From assembly GCF_019097595.1 (NCBI RefSeq), contig NC_080711.1:10183428-10247427 (forward strand): a DNA stretch of 64,000 bases. Reading direction: 5' to 3'. The stretch is from Hemibagrus wyckioides. Lineage: Eukaryota > Chordata > Actinopteri > Siluriformes > Bagridae. Below are positions 14,101 to 25,672 of the stretch, piece after piece; position 1 is the first letter of the stretch, and each line of letters begins with the position of its first letter. Made by a program: the position numbers and the translations under genes. Below the pieces are notes generated by a model that was not told the origin of the DNA, searched no databases, and was given only the letters and a program-made list of their open reading frames with translations.

Positions 14101-17100
14101 TAAGAGGGTGCAGCTGTTGCGCAAGTTCATCAAGATTGCAGCTCTGTGAGTAAACTGGTGCATGCGTGTGTGTTTAGACTCAGTTCGGCTGCTATTAGTG
14201 GCTCATCCTGTAGGAATAAGGAAAGGCATGTCAATTAGCCTGAAGTACACGTATAATTATCACCTAATTATCTAATAATCGTTATTGGATTTCAGGTTTT
14301 CAGAGCATGTCCTAACAGTCTGCTGGGGTTTTGTTTCAGGTGTAAGCAGCAGCAGGACCTGCTGTCGTTCCTCGCTGTAGTTTTGGGGCTGGACAACCCT
14401 GCAGTTAGCCGTCTGCGCCTTACCTGGGAGGTTAGTGACACCGTTCATCTTCTCCCTTTATTATTTCTCTCCAGCTTCTTCCTGTCTCCAATCCTCACTT
14501 TCTCATAGTCTATTTCTCACATCTCTTGTATAACATCACATTACTCTCTCTCTCATATCTTGTTCTTCTCTCTCCCTCTCTTGCCTGCTTGAATAAACAC
14601 ATACACACATACAGTACACACACACACACACACTTGTACATACACTGTTTTTTTTTGTTGCCTTCTTTCATTTGCCAAGAGCCAAGTGTTATTCCTGGCC
14701 CAGGCCTGTTAGCTGTAGTCATGGCAACTGAACCGACTAAGCAGCACCTTTTTAAAGGAAACACTTCTCGAACACACCTTGCCATTTCAATGCAGTGACC
14801 TTTAAATTAATTTCAACCTTTTTCTCTCGACGTATAGCTTAAATGTTGCTGAAACCTCCATGTTCGCTGTGTTTTATTTATTTGTTTTTTTGGCAGGGCT
14901 TGCCTGGAAAGTTCAGGAAGCAGTTCCAGCAGTTTGAGAGCATTGCGGTGAGCCATCATATAATTCACATACCTTGCTAAATCTGTCAACCATTGATGCC
15001 TTTGTATTTGAATGCGGTTGAATACTCCGTCTGAATTATTCCCTCTCATTATGCACACACAATACCACAATTGGTCCTTCTCACAGCATTAGTTTGCATA
15101 AACAGCAACAAGAATAATCCTTTTTATGTTTTTGCAGCGTCTCCATAGACACCTACTAACAGGGAAGTCAGTTAGAAGGAGTTAGGATTACAGCAGTTAA
15201 GAAAAAGGAAGGTGCCATTTATACCGTCTTGTATAACATTTGTGTCGTCAGCACTTTAAACCTAAGGAGCTACACTATACACTGATCAGGCATAACATTA
15301 TGACCATATTGGTGTTGGTCCCTCTTTTGCTGCCTAAACAGTCCTGACCTGTCATGCACTGTTTATTCTGACACCTTTCTATCAGAACCAGTATTAACGT
15401 CTTTAGCAATGTGAGCAACAGTAGTTCGTCTGTTGGATCGGATCACATGGTCCAGCCTTCACTCCCCATGTGCATCAATGAGCCTTGGCCGCCCATGACC
15501 CTGTCGCCGGTTCACCACTGTTCCTTCCTTGGACCACTTTTGATAGATACTGACCACTGCAGACCGGGAACACCCCACAAGAGCTGCAGTTATGGAGATG
15601 CTCTGATCCAGTCTTCTAGCCATTACTATTTGATCTTCGTCAAACTCGCTCAAATCCTTACCCATTTTTCCTGCTTCTAACACATCAACATGGAGGACAA
15701 AATGTTTACTTGCTGCCTAATATATCCCACCCACTAACAGGTGCCATGATGAGGAGATAATCAGTGTTATTCACTTCACCTCTCACTGCTCATAATGTTA
15801 TCCCTGATCGGTGTATATCCAGAAGTATATAGACACCAGACTCTTACCCCTCCTGCATATGAGCTAGTTGAGTATCCTATTTCAAAACTATGGGCAATAA
15901 TATGCGGTTGTTCCAAGATCTTACAAGAACTTATGCTTATACAGTCAAGAGCACAATTGTTGTGTCAGGCACCGATGTTAAATGAGGCCTGGTAATTGTT
16001 TCAGTTCATCCTAAAGGTTGTTCAGTGAGGTTGAGGTCAGGGCTCAGTGCAGGACACTGAATTTCCTCCACTCCAAACCATTCCGACCCTGTTTTTATGA
16101 ACCTCGCATTGTGCACTGGTCATTGTGATGTTATAGATACATTGTGATGATATAGACACATTTGATCATCACTGATGAAATACAATTAGCGATGTTTAGA
16201 AAGGTTCTTGACCGTCACGCACATGTGGAAACAAAAGATGACATGCATTTTCTTCTTTTCATTAATCAACAAGTGCCTTGATTTATTGATTAATAATCTT
16301 TAGCTGAAAATAAAACATATAATCTTGAACATTTGAATGTGGATTTCTAAATATGTCAATATTATGAATATATATTATGAATAGTGTTTGTATAGTGAAA
16401 CTGCATCTGATCGTCATTTGCTATCTGGAGTTCACACAGCAATAGGAAATCTAGATCATTTGTAAACTGTGTGTGTGTGTGTGTGTGTGTTATTCAGGAT
16501 CCCTCCAGGAACCACAAGTCATACAGGGACCTGTTAGCCAGTCTGAGGGCTCCTCTCATCCCCTTCACCCCACTTCTGCTCAAAGGTGAGGCTCTGAAAC
16601 ATCTACATAATTGACATCTGCATGCACATTTACACATCTACACACACACGCACGCCTCATAAACACTGCTGCACATGGTGCCACACAAACACATTGCTTA
16701 TACATACAGCTGTTGTCCAGATGTGCTTCTATAAAGCATTGACTGATTAAAAAGCAACCCTAGCACCCAGCTAGGCTAATTAACACCTTTCTGTTCTCCA
16801 TGCACTGTGCTAGCCAGACTCAGAGCACACTCCCCGCTGGGCCTAACACTGACTCTGTGCTCACACACCTTCCTTCTTTCAATGTCCACTATTGCTGCAA
16901 CTTACTCTCACACACGCACATATCAAATCCTATTTGTTTTCTAACACACGCCATGATAATTCAGACTTCTGGAAAACAGAATAATCAGCATTCATGCCTC
17001 CAGGAACTCATACATTTAGTGAAACCCGTTCCTCTTCTCTGTCCAGTCTGACTGCTGCTCTCTGGTTGTTTCACCTCCCCTTTAGCTCCTTCTGACTCTC

Positions 17101-19567
17101 CTCCAGTATGCTGTCAGTTCAACTATACCATCAGACTCTGATGAGCTCAGTGCTGACAGAAGCACTGCAGACATAACACTAGTTAAAACATTCTTGCATC
17201 TGTTATTATCTAAATATTATTGTTTTGATGCCCGGGCGCTACACATTTTTTCGCCATGTTATTGTAACTTCCAAGTCTGCCTTTTGCTGACGGTACATAA
17301 TTAAATGCTGCTTCTTAGTTTTTAGTCTTTTCACTCTTGAAACCTGAGATTTACGTCCAAGATTTGTGTCATTCTCACATTTATTATTATTATTATTATT
17401 TTTTATTTATATTTATTTACACATTTTTTTTCCAAGCTTTAACAGAACACTTTATACAATCAATGTTATAACGTTTCCCCCATGATGGCCCTTACAGCTG
17501 AAATAATTAAACAAACAAAATAAAATAAAATTACAAAAACAATAATAAGAATAGAATTTAGGAAAATGTGAAACAAAATAAAATAAAAATACAAGATAAA
17601 CTTTACAATATTGTACATATTTACAGGTGGACAATATCATTGTAGGAATAATAAAAATAAATACATAAATAATTTATTACTTGGTAATAATAAAATTCAA
17701 TACTTTGACACATTCATAGTGGTCTTTACATAAATACAAAACCAAACAACATTGGGGATCACGTTTAAACCAGTTTCTGATCCTCATTTGTGTTATGACC
17801 CACAAGACGTCAGCAGAGTTGGTGAAATTTTACATTTCAGTTATTTCTCATTTTTTGATAAATTTGGGTAAAGAATCTTTTCACGTGAGCTATCGTGATC
17901 ATTTTCCTGAAATTCCCTTTCAGCTCTGTTCAGAAATTACACTATTTTTCACAGTTATACTGTCTTGAATAGAATTTTCACTGATTTCCTGCCTCAGGGA
18001 TGTAGACACGATTGTACAGAATCACTGCAATGATTTGATTCTAATTTAGTAACCTATGATCAGCTTTATTTGCAGTCTGTTGTAGGTCTACCATTGATTT
18101 TTGATGACATAGAGAAGTCATGTCCTCTTTCCTTTCCCGTTAGTCTGTCCTTTTCCGACAGTACTCAATAAGCAACTATAATCACTAGTTATCAAGTTAT
18201 GATTGCTTCCACGGTTCATCCAATCACTATCTTTTAAATTGATACATCATTACAACCCGTAGTTATCATTATAAGGCATCCTTCATAAGTAGAGGCAGAT
18301 AGGAGTGTGAAATAAACATTACACACATTGAGTGAAATTGTTCTTAATGGAAGAGCCCAAGATGCTTTTACATACGGTACATTGCCAAAAGTTTTGGGAC
18401 ACCCCTCCAAATCATTGATTTCAGGTGTTGTTTTTCAGGGGTAAGTTTTGGCCCCTTAGTTCCAGTGAAAGGAACTCTTCAGCATACCAAGACATTTTGG
18501 ACAATTTCAGTTAGAACAGTTTGGGGATGACCCCTTCCTGTTCCAACATGACTGCACACCAGTGCACAAATCAAGGTCCATAAAGACATGGATGAACGAG
18601 TTTGGTGTGGAGGAACTTGACTGGCCTGAGTCCTCAACAGAACACCTTTGGGATGAATTAGAGTGGAGACTGTGAGCCAGACCTTCTCGTCCAACATCAG
18701 TGTCTGACCTCACAAATGCTCTTCTAGAGGAATGGTCAAAAATTCCCAAAGACACACTCCTAAACCTTGTGGAAAGTCTTCCCAGAAGAGTTGAAGCTGT
18801 TATAGCTGCAAAGGGCAGGCCAACTCCATATTATATTCATGTGCATGTAAAGACAGACAACCCAAAACTTTTGGCAATATAGTGTACATCTTTAATTTTG
18901 TTTAGAAACAAATGATAGAAAGTGGCTCAGTGCTATATAAATATATAGTTACTGTATTTAGGGTCACTAACGGGTAACTCAATTTATATTGTGTAAAGAA
19001 AATATTCTAGGTTTGAAATGAATTTTCCACCACTTTCCACCTTATTTTCTAAGGGTGCATATTGTGGTGCAAAGCTAAAATAACTAAACTGTTTATATTT
19101 ACTAATATCATGTAATAGTTCCAATTATGGTATGGTAGTATAGTACTGTATAAAGTCTCACTGTACTGTTCATCGTTCAGTTTCGTTGGTTGATAAATTA
19201 TTAGTAGTTGCTCCAGATATTTTGGTCCTTAGGGAACTTGCTGAGGTTATGTTTGTGCCTCAGTGTTGCATTTTTAATGCCTGTTTATCAGCTCCAGACT
19301 CATGAAGCCAGGCAGGATGATGAGGTTATCTGAGGATGACCGAAACAACCCCTCTGTCTGCGTCTGTATTACTCTCTGTAATGAATCACCTGTATTCAGA
19401 TATTCGCTCCTGGTGGTATGCATTGGCTAGTCTCAGCCTGTTCGTATGGGCTTCGTTTTTTTTTTTCCACCTCTGCAGAATAATGCTTTGGACCTGAAGA
19501 GACAGAGCTGATCATAGCATGAGAGTCTTCACAGCCTTCACACTTTTACTCTGTACATTTTCATCTG

Positions 19568-19601
<34 letters not shown>

Positions 19602-22600
19602 CACGTATGCTCTGCAGGAGTGCAGGGGCTTGCCTAAGCAAGTGGTGAACTGTCATCGTGTTACCGCGCATTAACTGTCTCTTTGTTTTTCTTCTCTTTT
19701 CTCTATAGATCTGACTTTCCTTCATGAGAGCTGTAAGACCTTCCATGGGGAATTGGTTAATTTTGAGAAGATGGTAAGTGACAAGGCATGTGTACACCCT
19801 GTTGTATTGGCAGCGGATCTGTAGTGAAATTTCAAGATGTAATGCTTCTCTCTCCTTTTTGTATCTCAGCACAAAGTTGCAGAAATGGTGAGGAGCATCA
19901 GGCGGTACAGGAGTACTCAGCTAGGTAGGGTAGTCTAACACTGTATCTCCGTCTCACCACACACACACCACACCACACCACACACACACACACTCAAACA
20001 ACTTGTCAAAAAGGATTACTGAAATAAAAGCAGAACACAGCTCCACCTACAACACGCACACATGCTCGGACACACACCTGCCTGAGTGGATTAATTTTGG
20101 GGGAGCTCTGCTCCACCCTGCCACATCCCATCTGTTTAGAACAGCACAGCCCTGAGGGCCAGCAAAACAGCAAGCAGCACTTCAAAACACACACACACAC
20201 ACACACACCTGCCATAATAGAATCAATTACTTCTACTGCACGTGTTATTGCAAGGTCTGGTGAGTGTGTGTGTTTGTGTTTGTGTTCTGATCTGAAAACA
20301 ATTTACGGTTTATTGTGTGACTCTACTGTAGGGTTTCAGTAGCCCCTCCCTGATAAGCCTGAAAGCATCAGTTTGCGTGTGCAGCAGCTGTGTGCCTCCC
20401 ATCACCTTCGTTTCCCGCTCACGTATTTTCATTTAAAATCAAACCAACGAGACAAACAATAGCCGAGTCACCATGGCAACCACGACATCACCTCAGGCAA
20501 TAATGTTGAAACTCGCCGCGTGCTGCTAAAGCACAGTGTAATTCAACCTGATATGCTGTAATCACACTTTATACCTCCACACCCAGTATTTCCTTTCATT
20601 CAGTGAAGCCCGTCTTAGTTTCGTCTAACTGTTCACAAACGAAAGTATATAATGTAAATGCTGTGCTTCTCTTTATTTAATGCACATGGTCTGAGAAGCA
20701 CAATATGGTAGCACTTTCTTTTATGCTAGCAATTTATTCACTTGCACCAGAGCTGTTTACATCTGGATCCTAATTGGTCAAAAGGTCCTGATGATTTATT
20801 TATTTATTTATTTATTTTATTTTATTTTTTTTGTAATAGCAGTACTGTGATTTGTGACCCTACAAGACCAGTCATGTTTAAATTAATTAATTCACTCACT
20901 GTAATACGTTATGCTTTCTGTAGAAACAGATCACACTGATAGGATGAGACTCTGCACTGTACAGTCAGATGTAAAGCTCTTTCTGGGAAAGTTCGTCAGT
21001 GAGAGGAGAGGGAAATGCCAGAGAGCACCGAAAGGAGTAACTTTTCAGAGTCAATAATGTTTATTGTATATCAAAAGACATGACATTTTAAATACTGGAA
21101 AAAAAGGGAAACCACATGGTATGAAGTAGAGGATATATGTCAAACTGCCAGCAAAACTGTATTGATGTATTATGCAAAAAAGTAAAATCTATTTTATTTA
21201 TTTGTTTACTTACAATTTAAAATTTTAATAAAAAGTACAAAAATTGTAACCGGGTAGATTTTAATTAAATTTATTGATATTATTAAAATATATATATATA
21301 TATATATATATATCATGATATCGACAATATTTTCACCCATAGCATTGTTGATGTTATAAGCAAAATAATTCCAAATGACTTTTGCTAGACATTAAAAATG
21401 AGGAGTAAATAAAGCGCTTTAATAATAAAAGCATGTGGATGGAAGCCTCACTGTATTTTTAGATGAAATCTTTTTAATCTTAAATCTCAGGTGTTTTGAT
21501 CGAACAGGATGTAGCTTCCAAATCCCGATAGCTGATGTCCAGGCAGATGGAGTTCATTCGGAGTTCAGGCTCAGTGCAGTGTTGTAGGTCACACGGCCAG
21601 TTAATCAGAGACGTACAATGAAATCATATTTGAGGATTGCAGTTATTGCACCTGCTCGCTTTAATGAAGCACACCAGTAAGAGTCAGGAAGCGCAGACCG
21701 GTCCACTGCGGTAGCAAGCAGCATTCGATGAAGGCAAAACAAATTACACAAATTTATTACTGTTTGTCTTGCACTGAACTGGATCCTGTCTGTGTCCTAT
21801 GAAATGTATTTCACACAAACTACATACTATTTAATTTAATACATGCTTCTTCTCGATCATTTTCTTTTCCTCCAAAAGATACGGCCTACATTTAGTGCTT
21901 CATTGATGATATGTGAATATCTGAAATATAATGTTCTGTAAGGAAAAGCTGAAATATTACTTTTATCTGAACCGTATCCCTCTGACTGAAGCATGTTCTT
22001 CTGGCTTAATCATTGGAGTGCTTTTCCCACTTCATCCCCTTTGAGTGGATTACACTTATTGGTTTGCGTTAAGGGGATTGCCGCTGAATTAGACAGTCGC
22101 TTCCAGTCTGGTGTAGAAAGCAAGCCTGTTTGTTCATTCTCTTAATACGTTTCAGGCAAGTCTCCTGATGGTTGTTAAAAGGTCTTGTGTTTATAGGTTT
22201 ATATAAGTTCATATTTATGAGTATTACCATGCATGTTATTTGACACCATGTATCATGTTAGTTCTGCTTATGGCAGGTTATTTCCTGCTCTCGGTATATC
22301 TGCTGCTACTCATAAATGGATGAATATTGAGCCAGTGAAGCGACTCTGGTGTGTCAGCAGTAGAAGTGCTACTGATTAAATTCTTCACTGGAAAAATGTA
22401 GGATATTTTTTTTTTTATATCTCCTAGTATTTCTAGTGTTTCACATTCACTACACATTTACACCGATCAGGCATAACATTATGACCACTGACAGGTGAAG
22501 TGAATAAGACTGATGATCTCCTCATCATGGCAGCTGTTAGTGGATGGGAGATATTAGGCAGCAAGTGAACATTTTGTCCTCAAAGTTGAAGCAGGAAAAA

Positions 22601-25600
22601 TGGGCAAGTGTCAGGATTTGAGCGAGTTTGATGAAGGGCCACATTGTGATGGCTAGACGACTGGATCAGAGCATCTCCAAAACTGCAGCTCTTGTGGGGT
22701 GTTCCTGGTCTGCAGTGGTCAGTATCTGTCAAAAGTGGTCCAAGGAAGGAACCAAGGTCCAAGGAAGTGGTGAACCGGCGACAGGGTCATGGGCGGCCAA
22801 GGCTCATTGATGCATGTGGGGAGCGAAGGCTGGCCCATGTGGTCCGATCCAACAGACGAGCTACTGTTGCTCAGACTGCTGAAGAAGTTAAAGCTGGTTC
22901 TGATAGAAAGGTGTCAGAATACACAGTGCATGATGGGTCAGGGCTGTTTTGACAGGAAAAGGGGGACCAACACAATATTAGGCAGTAACGCAATCAGGCA
23001 TAATGTTATGCCTGATTGGTGTACCGCTCAATAAAGCAGAGAGTAAAGATGAAACATCCAGTATGTGCGTAAAAACTCTTTGCACATTTGTTTCCAAAAG
23101 GAAATTAAGGATCAAATTGTTTAATTGTTCTTAATTTAGTTTTAAGAATTTAAGTCTTCTGTACACTTGTCGTATTAAACTGAAAACTGAGTATAAACTG
23201 AGTGGCTGTGAGGAAAGCTGGCACACTAAGCCAAGAAACAAACAAAGAGGAAAAATCTAAGTAACAAGGCAGAGTGCAGGACCGCTAGCCAACAAACTAT
23301 CTTCAATAGTCATTTTTTAACGTTTTTAAATTTGCTAGTGGTGGCAGTGGAGGTAACAGACGGTGACAGCAGTAGTGGATTACACAGCCTGAGTGTTTTT
23401 AATGCAGTTGTGTCCCCTGCACAGAGGAACAGCGATTATGTTAGTATGATTTAGGGGGAGTCCAGATGGTGGAGTTTACTAAATTCACCCGACATTTTGC
23501 GTGAGTTTCAGCCAGACATGACATCAATGAGAAAGCCTAGACGAATTAAGTTGATGAGGTAAAAATTGAACAGTGTAATAGATGGAAATTGACATTTGTA
23601 TTTTGATTGGCAACAGTGACCACAAGCATCCAGAAATGCTGACTAATTATAAACAGGGACAAACCTGAGACTGTGACAGGGCAGTGCATTCCCAGCCTTT
23701 GCTGCTGTAACTGTAATGACATTTTCAGCACCTTCAGATGACATTATTGATGTGAGTATGTCAAAAGCCATCAGTTACTGTGGTCCAAAACCTTCCATCA
23801 TGGCCACTGACATTTCAGGCAAACTGCGGGCACATCTGAGTTCCGTGTCACCCTCGATGGGTTTGAACTTTCAAATCGGAGACAGATGTAGGCGTTAATA
23901 GCGCTGTAATCATGCGTAATGTGTACTTGCTGTCCAGAAACAAAGAAGGGGAAGAGCTTATGCTGTTTGTGGAGTGGCTTGAAGCAGTATTTGTGCTTAA
24001 AAAAAAAAAAACATCCTTTGGAATAATTTTTTGGTCAGGATTTGGTCAAGGGACACTAAAAGTCTGACTGGCTGTGAATGGACATGGGGATTGTAGGAGT
24101 TTTTTTGGAGATGTGAGAGGACAATGTGTGGCTATTCATAGCACTTCTTTTCTCTCAGGCACAACACATTCCCTCTCTCCTACTCTCTCTTTCTCAAAGT
24201 GTGTCTTAGCAACGGATGCTGAACTCCTGCAGTCAAACGGATCTGCGTGTGTCGGTGGAAGGGGTTAAGAGATTTTATACCAATGTGGCCACCTTGTGGT
24301 GAGATTGAGTACTTTGGCACAGTTGCAGATGCATTACTCCAGAATGAAATATTGCCACTGCTGTTATCTTGCACCATCTCCTCCGCGTGTCAGGCTCGGA
24401 CTCTTCTGAGACGTCTGAGAGATCATCACGTGTACATGTATGATTCTGTTTCTTTTAGAGTTGTCAGAAGAATATTCATGCATTTAAAAGGCAAAATAAA
24501 AATCAACTGAGCATCTTTATGCACTACATAATGCAGGAGAAAAAGGCTTTGATTAAAAGCCTGCTATGTATTGTTTCACATACTGGCTATAACACTGGCT
24601 AGGGCCTCCTTTTGAGCTCAGAGCTGCCTCGATTCTTCGAGGAATGGACTCCATAAGATTTTGGAAGATCCTTTGAGATTCTAGTTCATGTTGACATGAT
24701 CATGCATTACACAATTCCTGCAGGCGCATTTTTATCTTCTCTTCTACCTACGCAAAGGTTTTCTGATCTGGTGGCTGGGAAGGCCAGTGGAAAACACTGA
24801 ACTCATGGTCATGGTCATGAGATGATTTTTGCTTTGTGACACGATGCGTTATTATTCTGGACATGGCCATTAGATGATAATTATGGCCATAAAGGGATTC
24901 ACAGTTTCAGTAACAATACTGAGACAGACCGATGATGAATTTGATATTAACAGGCTCATGACAGCTGACATTGTAGCTCAGTGCACTGCTGGTATGTCAG
25001 TGATGTTATAGTGGTGATGTCACACTTAGGGTTAGAGAAAATAGTGTCTCATAGATCTTCTTAAACACCTCAAGTGAATTTCCTATTTCTGCTTTAGAAC
25101 ACATACACACTGTAATGATTGTCTCTGTCCATGCCTTCACTCTATGTAGCCATGTTATAAAGTGTAAATATTCTGCTGACTGTTGGAAAAAGCTTCACAC
25201 ATGTTTATGTAGTGTTATGTCAGCTCTTATAAATGGCTTGCTTGTGTGTTATGTGAAATTATCAGTTATATGAAACAGAACAGTGAGCATGAAACATAGA
25301 ACTTAATGATATAATTATTATAATGTCTGCTTTGATTAATTAAGCAACACATTTTTCACCTCCTGTGGTTTTTCTGATCCAAAATTCCGTTTTTTCTGTC
25401 GAAAGATTTTGGCTCATTAATATTCCGATACACTCGAGTACTAAATGTTGTAAGTAATGAAAATTCAAACACATTATTTCAAAGGAATTTGTCAGTTTTG
25501 TCATAATGACTGCATCTGTTCTCTCTCTCTCTGTCTCTCTCTCTCAGTGATGGATGCCGAGCCGTCTCCTTCACACCTTCAGACGAAGGCGTACGTGCGT

Positions 25601-25672
25601 CAGTTGCAGGTCATCGACAATCAGAACCTGCTGTTCGAAATGTCCTGCAAGCTCGAGCCCAAAGATATGTAA
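5654..25672 (+). CDS. rapgefl1: rapgefl1, Rap guanine nucleotide exchange factor-like 1 (exons 2-16 as modelled, 5' partial)
   Basis: Fifteen spliced segments (5654-5693, 6043-6121, 9346-9496, 9851-9948, 11997-12109, 12686-12853, 13260-13357, 13701-13823, 13967-14145, 14340-14430, 14897-14947, 16498-16585, 19709-19773, 19870-19924, 25548-25672) join in phase into about 507 residues ending at TAA. Order of domains: REM/RasGEF_N (about 1-110), ubiquitin-like RA-type region (about 160-245), CDC25 RasGEF domain (about 265-465), C-terminal tail. The tail [20 protein letters not shown] and the block [20 protein letters not shown] match what I remember of vertebrate RAPGEFL1 better than RAPGEF3, 4 or 5. 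The family member is the least studied Rap exchange factor; action on Rap GTPases is inferred from homology. Mammalian RAPGEFL1 is about 660 residues, so roughly 150 N-terminal residues lie in exon(s) left of the window. No frameshift or internal stop is seen. It is convergent with ppp1r9b. Confidence 0.93.
6043..6121 (+). CDS. rapgefl1: rapgefl1 exon: start of REM domain
   Basis: The acceptor is a (TC)n tract plus T-run ending in TTGCAG. The frame reads [20 protein letters not shown], the classic opening helix of the RasGEF N-terminal domain of Epac-family exchange factors. The donor is CAGCA|GTATCC, leaving two bases that complete a Gln codon with the first base of the exon at 9346. Confidence 0.9.
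8796..9162 (-). mobile_element. Tc1-like element, lineage A, truncated
   Basis: On the minus strand it encodes [20 protein letters not shown] and [20 protein letters not shown], the paired-like helix-turn-helix of a Tc1 transposase. One terminal repeat remains at the right (GATCAGTGTA). The DDE part is absent. Non-autonomous. Confidence 0.85.
9346..9496 (+). CDS. rapgefl1: rapgefl1 exon: REM domain
   Basis: The acceptor is GTGTGCTAAG. The reading frame includes [20 protein letters not shown], equivalent to the GRKQACLAMLLHFLDTYQ segment of mammalian RAPGEFL1, then LLQEEG. The donor is CCCAAG|GTACAA, phase 0. The start at 9346 is chosen because it restores frame with the two bases left by the previous exon; an upstream AG at 9315-9316 would not. 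Confidence 0.9.
9851..9948 (+). CDS. rapgefl1: rapgefl1 exon: end of REM domain
   Basis: The acceptor is TTCAAATAG, the donor CCC|GTGAGT. It reads KDLYL across the junction, as in the mammalian protein, followed by a helical segment [18 protein letters not shown]. The intron before it carries an (AC)n run. Confidence 0.9.
11997..12109 (+). CDS. rapgefl1: rapgefl1 exon: linker with [10 protein letters not shown] block
   Basis: The acceptor is TTCTGTTTCTAG, the donor GAAA|GTGAGT. It reads [19 protein letters not shown] followed by FRGSDE, almost identical to the [16 protein letters not shown] and AFRGSDE block of mammalian RAPGEFL1. This is one of the strongest family-identifying segments. Confidence 0.95.
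12686..12853 (+). CDS. rapgefl1: rapgefl1 exon: ubiquitin-like / RA-type region
   Basis: The acceptor is TTTTTGTAG, the donor GGAG|GTAAGT. It reads [19 protein letters not shown], then [15 protein letters not shown] and [10 protein letters not shown]. This beta-grasp region lies between REM and the catalytic domain in Epac-type proteins and is the likely Ras-association surface. Confidence 0.95.
13260..13357 (+). CDS. rapgefl1: rapgefl1 exon: end of RA-type region
   Basis: The acceptor is TTTCTACGCAG, the donor CTG|GTGAGA. It reads [19 protein letters not shown] then [14 protein letters not shown], the same arrangement as the mammalian FTALGINSHLFAC segment. Confidence 0.95.
13701..13823 (+). 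CDS. rapgefl1: rapgefl1 exon: entry to CDC25 domain
   Basis: The acceptor TACATTAG follows a (TG)n microsatellite; the donor is GAG|GTCAGA, 41 codons in phase 0. It reads [12 protein letters not shown], then [18 protein letters not shown], the first structurally conserved region of RasGEF catalytic domains (…L…FDW.LF..(I/V)H). Confidence 0.95.
13967..14145 (+). CDS. rapgefl1: rapgefl1 exon: CDC25 catalytic core
   Basis: The acceptor is GTTTAAACAG, the donor CTCT|GTGAGT. It reads [20 protein letters not shown] and [15 protein letters not shown], the hallmark helices of RasGEF domains. This is the longest exon in the window for this gene. Confidence 0.97.
14340..14430 (+). CDS. rapgefl1: rapgefl1 exon: CDC25 core with variant NFNS motif
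   Basis: The acceptor is TTTGTTTCAG, the donor GAG|GTTAGT. It reads [17 protein letters not shown] then [10 protein letters not shown]. Where Epac and RAPGEF5 have NLNSFFAI, this protein has DLLSFLAV; as I recall it, the mammalian RAPGEFL1 also has DLLS here, so the change belongs to the family and is not damage. Confidence 0.96.
14897..14947 (+). CDS. rapgefl1: rapgefl1 short exon: LPGKF segment
   Basis: The acceptor is TTTTTTTGGCAG, the donor GCG|GTGAGC; 17 codons, phase 0. It reads [17 protein letters not shown], matching KLPGKFKNLFRKFENLT of the mammalian protein. Confidence 0.95.
15278..15816 (-). mobile_element. Tc1-like element, lineage A, internally deleted
   Basis: Both ends carry the terminal repeat ACACTGATCAGGCATAACAT and its inverse. 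The minus strand encodes the HTH ([20 protein letters not shown]) and [16 protein letters not shown]. The catalytic region is missing; about 0.54 kb. Confidence 0.88.
15825..16140 (-). mobile_element. Tc1-like relic, lineage B (minus orientation)
   Basis: The segment GTTGAGGTCAGGGCTCAGTG and the neighbouring blocks are the reverse complement of the C-terminal transposase part seen in the element at 18373-18886. It lies directly beside the lineage A element at 15278-15816. Confidence 0.7.
16498..16585 (+). CDS. rapgefl1: rapgefl1 exon: [10 protein letters not shown] segment
   Basis: The acceptor is a (GT)n microsatellite followed by TATTCAG; the donor is AAAG|GTGAGG. It reads [13 protein letters not shown] and [12 protein letters not shown], a conserved block of the CDC25 domain leading into the helical hairpin. 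Confidence 0.96.
16586..19708. other. Intron of rapgefl1 between exons at 16498 and 19709
   Basis: Contains an AT-rich tract (17370-17700) and the Tc1 relic at 18373-18886. Nothing else recognised. Confidence 0.7.
18373..18886 (+). mobile_element. Tc1-like element, lineage B, keeps C-terminal transposase piece
   Basis: Terminal repeats ATTGCCAAAAGTTTTGGGAC and its inverse CCCAAAACTTTTGGCAAT. The plus strand encodes [29 protein letters not shown] and, after a stop, [20 protein letters not shown]: the second and third catalytic blocks of a DDE transposase. The N-terminal HTH is deleted and a stop follows EWRL, so it is dead. Confidence 0.88.
19709..19773 (+). CDS. rapgefl1: rapgefl1 exon: helical hairpin region
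   Basis: The acceptor is TTTTCTCTATAG, the donor ATG|GTAAGT. It reads [20 protein letters not shown], the conserved KD(L/V)TF.HE.. block near the end of the catalytic domain. A 3.1 kb intron holding two Tc1 relics precedes it. Confidence 0.96.
19870..19924 (+). CDS. rapgefl1: rapgefl1 exon: end of CDC25 domain
   Basis: The acceptor is TTTGTATCTCAG, the donor CTAG|GTAGGG. It reads [18 protein letters not shown], equivalent to the mammalian HSVAEKVRTIRKYRSRPL. The preceding intron is only 96 bases, the shortest in the gene. Confidence 0.95.
22460..23023 (+). mobile_element. Tc1-like element, lineage A, internally deleted
   Basis: Terminal repeats TACACCGATCAGGCATAACA and the inverse ending GATTGGTGTA. 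The plus strand encodes [20 protein letters not shown] and [20 protein letters not shown] in different frames, so the reading frame is broken. It has no DDE domain. Confidence 0.88.
24598..24945 (-). mobile_element. Tc1-like relic, minus orientation
   Basis: Contains TGGCCATAAAGGGATTCACA and CAACAATACTGAGACAGACC, remembered as reverse-complement C-terminal transposase sequence of a fish Tc1 lineage. Edges are unclear and no terminal repeats were found. Confidence 0.5.
25548..25672 (+). CDS. rapgefl1: rapgefl1 terminal coding exon
   Basis: The acceptor is a long (CT)n run ending in CTCAG. The frame reads [18 protein letters not shown] then [17 protein letters not shown] and ends KDM-TAA at 25670-25672. 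The mammalian protein ends with the very similar [20 protein letters not shown] block. The intron before it is 5.6 kb. Confidence 0.97.

Larger units (their letters stand above)
19925..25547. other. Last intron of rapgefl1
   Basis: 5.6 kb. Holds (CA)n near 20187, a (TA)n run at 21291-21312, the Tc1 element at 22460-23023 and a Tc1 relic at about 24598-24945. The segment 23.3-24.5 kb has no recognised content. Confidence 0.7.

Noticed and set aside
18479..18755. Minus-strand open frames over the 18373 element
   Set aside because: The transposase similarity is on the plus strand; these are shadows.
23546..23900. Open frames on both strands near 23.5-23.9 kb
   Set aside because: Not recognised, short and mutually overlapping; no coding or transposon match that I can support.
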